A stretch of 64,000 nucleotides of DNA from Planomonospora parontospora (GTDB lineage Bacteria; Actinomycetota; Actinomycetes; Streptosporangiales; Streptosporangiaceae), in assembly GCA_014647935.1 (NCBI GenBank), contig BMQD01000016.1, forward strand, positions 1 to 64,000. Direction: 5' to 3'. The stretch's first letter is position 1. Each line of letters opens with the position of its first letter. This document shows positions 60,260 through 64,000 of this stretch, one piece after another. The notes beneath the pieces were generated by a model. The model worked only from the letters and a program-made list of their open reading frames with translations. It ran no database searches and had not been told where the DNA came from. Both the position numbers and the translations under genes were made by a program.

Positions 60260-61525
60260 ATGTCAGAGCAGGAACACCGGCGGGCCCGAAGAGGCCGCGC
60301 CGTGAGGTGGGGCGTGCCGATCGCCGCGGTCGCGGTGGTCGCGGGAGCCGTCGGCGCGGGCCCGGTCATCGCGGCGGTCCAGGGGGACCCGGCGCTGCCC
60401 GAGCGCACCGCCGAGCAGTTGCTCGCCGACGCCGTCCGGGCGAGCGAGTCCGGGCTGAAGCCCATGTCCGGCACCCTCGTGCAGACCTCCTCCTTCGGCC
60501 TGCCGGGGCTGCCGCAGGTGACGGGGACGGGCGGCAGCTCGCCCACCGCGCTGCTCGCCGGCTCCCACGAGCTGAAGGTCTGGTACGGCGGCGCCGACAA
60601 GGTCCGCCTGGCGCTGCCCGGCCGGATGAGCGAGACCGACCTGATCGTCGGAGGCGGTCAGGCCTGGCTCTGGGAGAGCGACGCGAACAGGGCCACCCGC
60701 GTCAAGGCCGACCCCGCGGAGCTCGCCGAGCACGGTGCCGGACACGGTGCCGGACACGGTGCCGGACACGGTGCCGGACACGGTGCCGGACACGGGCCCG
60801 GGCGGGGGACGCACGGCCCCGGGCCCACCGGGGCGCTGCCCCAGGGGGGCACGCCGCAGCAGATCGCGCAGGAACTGCTCAAGCGGGCCGACGCCGACAC
60901 CGCGGTCGGCGTGACCAGCAACGAGAAGGTCGCCGGACGTGACGCCTACCAGCTCACCCTCGCGCCCAAGGACGCCTCGTCCCTGGTGAAGGAGATCAGG
61001 CTGGCGCTCGACGGGGAGACCCTGACCCCGCTGCGGGTCCAGGTCTACGCCGAGGGCTCGGCCGAACCGGCCTTCGAGGTGGGCTTCACCACGGTGACCT
61101 TCACCCCGCCCGCTCCGGAGAACTTCACCTTCACCCCGCCGCCGGGAGCCGAGGTCGAGGAGAAGTCGCTCTCCGACCTCGCCCCCGGGCTCACGGAGCG
61201 GCAGGACAAGGGCGAGGAGATGAAGGGCGAGGCCGAGATCGTCGGCAAGGGCTGGACGGCGGTCGCCGTGCTCCCCTTCTCCCTGCGGGACCTCCAGGAG
61301 GGCAAGCCGGAGCAGGCCCCCGGCGGCGAGGCGGCCGAGGCCGCCAGGGATGCGGACGCCGTGGCCGAGGCCCTGCTGAAATCCGCCACCCCGGTCAGCG
61401 GGACGTGGGGCAGCGGCAAGGTCATCCGGACCAAGCTGGTCTCCGCATTGCTCACCGACGACGGCCGCCTGCTCGTCGGGGCGGTCACCCCCGAGAAGCT
61501 GGTCGAGGTGGCCGGCCGGAAGTGA
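60260..61525 (+). CDS. LolA-like (outer-membrane-lipoprotein-carrier-fold) protein with His-Gly repeat
   Basis: 421 residues. One N-terminal membrane helix or uncleaved signal (WGVPIAAVAVVAGAVGAGPVIAA) precedes a LolA/LppX-like half-barrel: GTLVQTSSFGLP, LKVWYGGADKVRLALPG, LIVGGGQAWLWESDANRATRV, DAYQLTLAPKDASSLVKEIRLALDG, PLRVQVYAEG. Residues 158-177 are five HGAG units placed between two strands of the fold. In Gram-positives such proteins probably carry lipids across the cell-wall space. It is the first gene of an operon with an ABC exporter; the stop lies within the GTG 61522 alternative start of the ATPase. Confidence 0.82.
   Translation: MSEQEHRRARRGRAVRWGVPIAAVAVVAGAVGAGPVIAAVQGDPALPERTAEQLLADAVRASESGLKPMSGTLVQTSSFGLPGLPQVTGTGGSSPTALLAGSHELKVWYGGADKVRLALPGRMSETDLIVGGGQAWLWESDANRATRVKADPAELAEHGAGHGAGHGAGHGAGHGAGHGPGRGTHGPGPTGALPQGGTPQQIAQELLKRADADTAVGVTSNEKVAGRDAYQLTLAPKDASSLVKEIRLALDGETLTPLRVQVYAEGSAEPAFEVGFTTVTFTPPAPENFTFTPPPGAEVEEKSLSDLAPGLTERQDKGEEMKGEAEIVGKGWTAVAVLPFSLRDLQEGKPEQAPGGEAAEAARDADAVAEALLKSATPVSGTWGSGKVIRTKLVSALLTDDGRLLVGAVTPEKLVEVAGRK
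60731..60790 (+). repeat. Five perfect 12-base repeats encoding HGAG
   Basis: CACGGTGCCGGA is repeated five times without error (60731-60790), followed by a diverged CACGGGCCCGGG. The unit is a multiple of three, so copy number can vary without frameshift. Confidence 0.95.
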
Positions 61526-61596
61526 GCGTGCCCCCGGGGACGCCCGTCGCGGCGTCCCCGCCTCCCGCCCAGGACCGGACGACCGAAGGAGCACCC

Positions 61597-62667
61597 GTGG
61601 TGACCGTCCGCACCGACCAGACCCCCCGCACGGACAGGACCGCCCCGGGGGAGGAGACCGCCCGGACCGCCCGCGGGGAGGGGACCGCCCCGGCCGGCGG
61701 GGGCGCCGCACCGTCCCCGCCGGCCGGGAACTCGGCGGACCACGCGATCGTGATCCGGGGACTGACCAAGCGCTTCCGCGGCGGGCAGGTGGCCGTGGAC
61801 CGCCTCGACCTGGCCGTGCCGCGCGGCTCGGTCTTCGGCTTCCTCGGCCCGAACGGCTCGGGCAAGACCACGACGATCCGCATGCTGCTCGGGCTCGTCG
61901 CCCCGACGGCGGGCGACTGGGAACTGCTCGGCACGCCGATGCCCGGCGGGATCGGCGCCGTGCTGCCCCGGGTGGGGGCGCTGGTAGAGGGACCGGCGTT
62001 CTACCCCTACCTGTCCGGTGAGGCGAACCTGCGCCGCTACGACGCCGCCGACCCGGCCGCCGACCCGCGCACCGCCGCGAGCCGGATCGGCCTCGCCCTG
62101 GAGCGGGTCGGGCTGACCGCGGCGGCCCGCAAGCGCTACCGCGCCTACTCGCTGGGCATGCGCCAGCGGCTCGCCATCGCCGCCGCGCTGCTCGGCCCGA
62201 GGGAGCTGCTGATCCTCGACGAGCCGACCAACGGGCTGGACCCGCAGGGCACCCGCGAGGTGCGCTCGCTCGTCGCGGAGGTCGCCTCCGGTGGGACGAC
62301 CGTCTTCGTCTCCTCTCACCTGCTGGCCGAGATCGAGCAGATGTGCACCCACGTCGGCGTCATGCGCGCCGGCCGGCTGGTGGCCGAGGGCCCGGTCGCC
62401 GAGCTCCGGGCGGGGGAGGAGGCCAGGGTCCGGGTGGAGACGCCGGACCCCGCCGCGGCCGCCGCCGTACTGGCCGGGCTCGGGCTGACGGAGGTCCGGA
62501 CCGGTGCGGCGGAGGCCGGTGCGGCGCTCGGCGCGCTCCCGCCCGAGCGCGTCACCGCCGCCCTGGTGGCAGGCGGTGTCGCGGTACGCGGGCTGGCCGT
62601 GCACCGGCCGAGCCTGGAGGACGTGTTCGTGGGACTGACCGGGGAGGGTTTCGATGTCGACGGCTGA
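61597..62667 (+). CDS. ABC exporter ATP-binding protein
   Basis: 356 residues. A 50-residue Thr/Pro/Gly lead precedes the nucleotide-binding domain: Walker [21 protein letters not shown], signature-like [17 protein letters not shown], Walker [14 protein letters not shown] and H-loop [13 protein letters not shown]; the C-terminal region resembles the BcrA/CcmA export group. GTG 61597 has GAAGGAG 5 bases upstream; GTG 61522, overlapping the previous stop (GTGA), is an alternative that adds 25 unconserved residues. It partners the next gene. Confidence 0.9.
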   Translation: MVTVRTDQTPRTDRTAPGEETARTARGEGTAPAGGGAAPSPPAGNSADHAIVIRGLTKRFRGGQVAVDRLDLAVPRGSVFGFLGPNGSGKTTTIRMLLGLVAPTAGDWELLGTPMPGGIGAVLPRVGALVEGPAFYPYLSGEANLRRYDAADPAADPRTAASRIGLALERVGLTAAARKRYRAYSLGMRQRLAIAAALLGPRELLILDEPTNGLDPQGTREVRSLVAEVASGGTTVFVSSHLLAEIEQMCTHVGVMRAGRLVAEGPVAELRAGEEARVRVETPDPAAAAAVLAGLGLTEVRTGAAEAGAALGALPPERVTAALVAGGVAVRGLAVHRPSLEDVFVGLTGEGFDVDG

Positions 62668-63676
62668 CGCGGCGGTTGATCCGGCGGTGGGGACGGCGGC
62701 CGGGGCGGTGCCGGAGACGGCGGAGGCCGGGCCGGGAGCCGGGACGGGAACCGGGGCGGGAACCGGGGCGGGAACCGGCCCGGCCGCCGGGACGCGGGCC
62801 GGGGCTCTCGCCGGGATCACCGAGGGGCCGGCGAGACGGCCGGGCGCGGTGCGGGCCTGGTCGCGGCTGCTCGTCTCGGAGACCGGGCTGATCTTCCGGC
62901 GGCCGCGCAACATCGCCATGCTCGCCGTCCTGGCGCTCGTGCCGGTCCTGCTGGGCGCGGCGCTGCGCCTGTTCGGCGGCCCGGACGAGGGCGAGGCCGG
63001 CGGCGGAGGAGCGATCTTCGCACAGATCGCCGGGAACGGGCTCTTCCTCACCTTCGCCGCGCTCGCGCTGCTGGTGCAGCTGATGCTGCCCGTGGCCGTC
63101 GCGGTGGTCGCCGGGGACGGCATCGCCGGGGAGGCGGGCGGCGGTACGCTGCGCTACCTGCTCACCGCCCCAGCGGGCCGGACCAGGCTGCTGACCGTCA
63201 AGTACGCGGGCGCGGTCCTCTTCAGCCTGGCGGCGGTCGCCCTGGTGGCGCTGTCCGCGCTGCTCACCGGGCTGGCGCTGTTCCCCGCGGGACCGATCAC
63301 GCTGCTGTCGGGCACGACGATCCCCTTCGCCGAGGGGGTGCTCAGGATCGGCGTCGTCGTCCTCTACGCCACGGCGGGGATGGCCGCCCTGGCCGCCGTC
63401 TCGCTGGCCCTGTCGACGCTGACGGAGGTGGCCGTCGGCGCCATCGCCGCCACCGTGGTGCTGGTCATCGCCGCCCAGGTCGTCAGCGCCATCCCGCAGC
63501 TGTCGGGGCTCCAGCCGTACCTGCTGACGCACTGGTGGAGCGGGTTCGACGGGGTCCTGCGCGACCCGGTGGCGACCGCGGAGATGGGGCAGGGCCTGCT
63601 GGTCTTCGCCGCCTACACCGCGATCTTCGGTTCGGTCGCCTGGGCCCGCTTCACCGGCAGGGACGTCACCGCCTGA
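62654..63676 (+). CDS. ABC-2 type exporter permease
   Basis: 340 residues. A low-complexity Gly/Ala/Thr lead (1-60, including AGTGTGAGTGAGTG) precedes about six helices with IFRRPRNIAMLAVLALVPVLLGAALRL, ALLVQLMLPVAVAVVAGDGIAGEAGGGTLRYLLTAPAGR and HWWSGFDGVLRD near the end, as in ABC-2 permeases of the NatB/CcmB-like group. It overlaps the ATPase gene by 14 bases. With the LolA-like protein the operon resembles a lipid or lipopeptide export route. Confidence 0.88.
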   Translation: MSTADAAVDPAVGTAAGAVPETAEAGPGAGTGTGAGTGAGTGPAAGTRAGALAGITEGPARRPGAVRAWSRLLVSETGLIFRRPRNIAMLAVLALVPVLLGAALRLFGGPDEGEAGGGGAIFAQIAGNGLFLTFAALALLVQLMLPVAVAVVAGDGIAGEAGGGTLRYLLTAPAGRTRLLTVKYAGAVLFSLAAVALVALSALLTGLALFPAGPITLLSGTTIPFAEGVLRIGVVVLYATAGMAALAAVSLALSTLTEVAVGAIAATVVLVIAAQVVSAIPQLSGLQPYLLTHWWSGFDGVLRDPVATAEMGQGLLVFAAYTAIFGSVAWARFTGRDVTA

Positions 63677-63731
63677 GGCCTCGGCGAGGTCGGCGCAGCC
63701 TGAGGCCCCCGGTGGGGACGGTGGGGACGGC

Positions 63732-63768
63732 GCGGTCCCGCGGAGCGCTGTGCCCTCCGCGGGACCGC
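63732..63768. terminator. Strong bidirectional terminator
   Basis: A perfect 13-base-pair stem (63732-63744 with 63756-63768) and 11-base loop between the permease (+) and the partial gene at the window end (-). Confidence 0.85.
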
Positions 63769-63772
63769 CGCC

Positions 63773-64000
63773 TCAAGGGCGCTTCGCGTCCGGGCCGGCC
63801 GCGGGGGCCGTACGGCTCCCGCGGCGCAGGCCGAGCAGCCCTGCCGCGAGCCCGGCCAGTCCGGCGGCCAGGCCGGCGCCGCCGAGCAGGCGGGCGGTGC
63901 CGTCGGAGGAGCCGGCCGGCGCGCCGGCGGCGACGGCGGCCGGGGCGACCGACGGCGTCGCGTGCGCCCCCGGAGAGGCCGGGTGGCCGCCGTGCCCGTC
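63773..64000 (-). CDS. C-terminal end of a membrane-anchored (YcnI/CopC-like) protein, partial
   Basis: The last 75 codons of a gene that starts beyond the window: a His/Gly/Pro/Ala-rich linker (DGHGGHPASPGAHATPSVAP), one membrane helix (LLGGAGLAAGLAGLAAGLLGL) and a basic tail ending DAKRP-stop at 63773. This linker-helix-RR tail is what YcnI or CopC-type copper proteins of actinobacteria end with, but sortase-like or other anchored proteins look similar; only the anchor is visible. Confidence 0.55.
   Translation of the reverse strand, partial: DGHGGHPASPGAHATPSVAPAAVAAGAPAGSSDGTARLLGGAGLAAGLAGLAAGLLGLRRGSRTAPAAGPDAKRP

Noticed and set aside
60731-60790. CRISPR-like regular repeats
   Set aside because: The 12-base units are contiguous, with no spacers, and are in frame in a coding gene; this is a peptide repeat.

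Overview
The window is very GC-rich, densely packed DNA from a high-GC Gram-positive bacterium, most likely a filamentous actinomycete. A Streptosporangium- or Nonomuraea-like lineage is my guess from protein content alone. The evidence is the strong G/C bias at third codon positions, frequent GTG starts, 4-base ATGA/GTGA gene overlaps, SARP/BTAD regulators, an F420-dependent LLM oxidoreductase, a FolP2-type pterin protein, a CU044_5270-type partner of a sigma factor, and MtrAB-like two-component genes. I see no rRNA, tRNA, CRISPR array, transposase or phage module. Long overlapping open frames on the opposite strand are GC-driven shadows.

Layout. 0-9 kb: a large AfsR-like regulator, a DUF72 gene, and a three-subunit molybdenum hydroxylase operon (2Fe-2S, FAD, Mo-pterin) facing its own TetR gene across shared half-sites. 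9-16 kb: a DUF4383 membrane protein, an orphan molybdate-binding lipoprotein (modA) with a broken HTH gene in front, an SDR, a STAS protein, then an apparent stress run (F420 oxidoreductase, zinc alcohol dehydrogenase, hemerythrin) behind a sigma-B-like promoter, and an orphan histidine kinase. 17-18.2 kb: a scar where a zinc dehydrogenase and a DyP peroxidase lost their 3' ends and were joined, beside a truncated copper chaperone. 18.2-23.3 kb: an ECF sigma factor with its membrane partner, a PH-domain protein, a heme-utilisation-like gene and a cysteine-free ribosomal protein S4 sharing one iron-type operator, and a voltage-gated cation channel.

23.4-31 kb: a TetR-controlled ABC exporter, DUF2243 and CtaG-like membrane genes, a second orphan kinase paralogous to the first, and a GH15 glycosidase. 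31-39 kb: an MFS exporter, a class II glutamine amidotransferase, several small membrane or stress-type proteins (DUF1269, DUF7144-like, a 61-residue Cys/His protein), an AI-2E-type transporter and DUF2252. 39-48 kb: a LysR gene facing a secreted beta-propeller gene, a D-hydroxyacid dehydrogenase, a soluble chemoreceptor-like protein, an S8 peptidase and a membrane-embedded spermidine-synthase-like protein. 48-64 kb: an LCP cell-wall ligase, a secreted zinc peptidase with a duplicated proline-rich region, another LysR gene, FolP2, an imine-reductase-like enzyme, a short SARP, a TrkA-type protein, and a two-component system facing a LolA-like carrier plus ABC exporter operon. A YcnI/CopC-like tail runs off the window end.

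The strongest leads are the iron-box-controlled S4 paralogue, the multi-gene deletion scar at 17.1-18.2 kb, the recently broken regulator at modA, the putative sigma-B-type regulon and the His-Gly repeat inside a Gram-positive LolA-like protein. All functions are assigned from sequence motifs read by eye; no database search was run.
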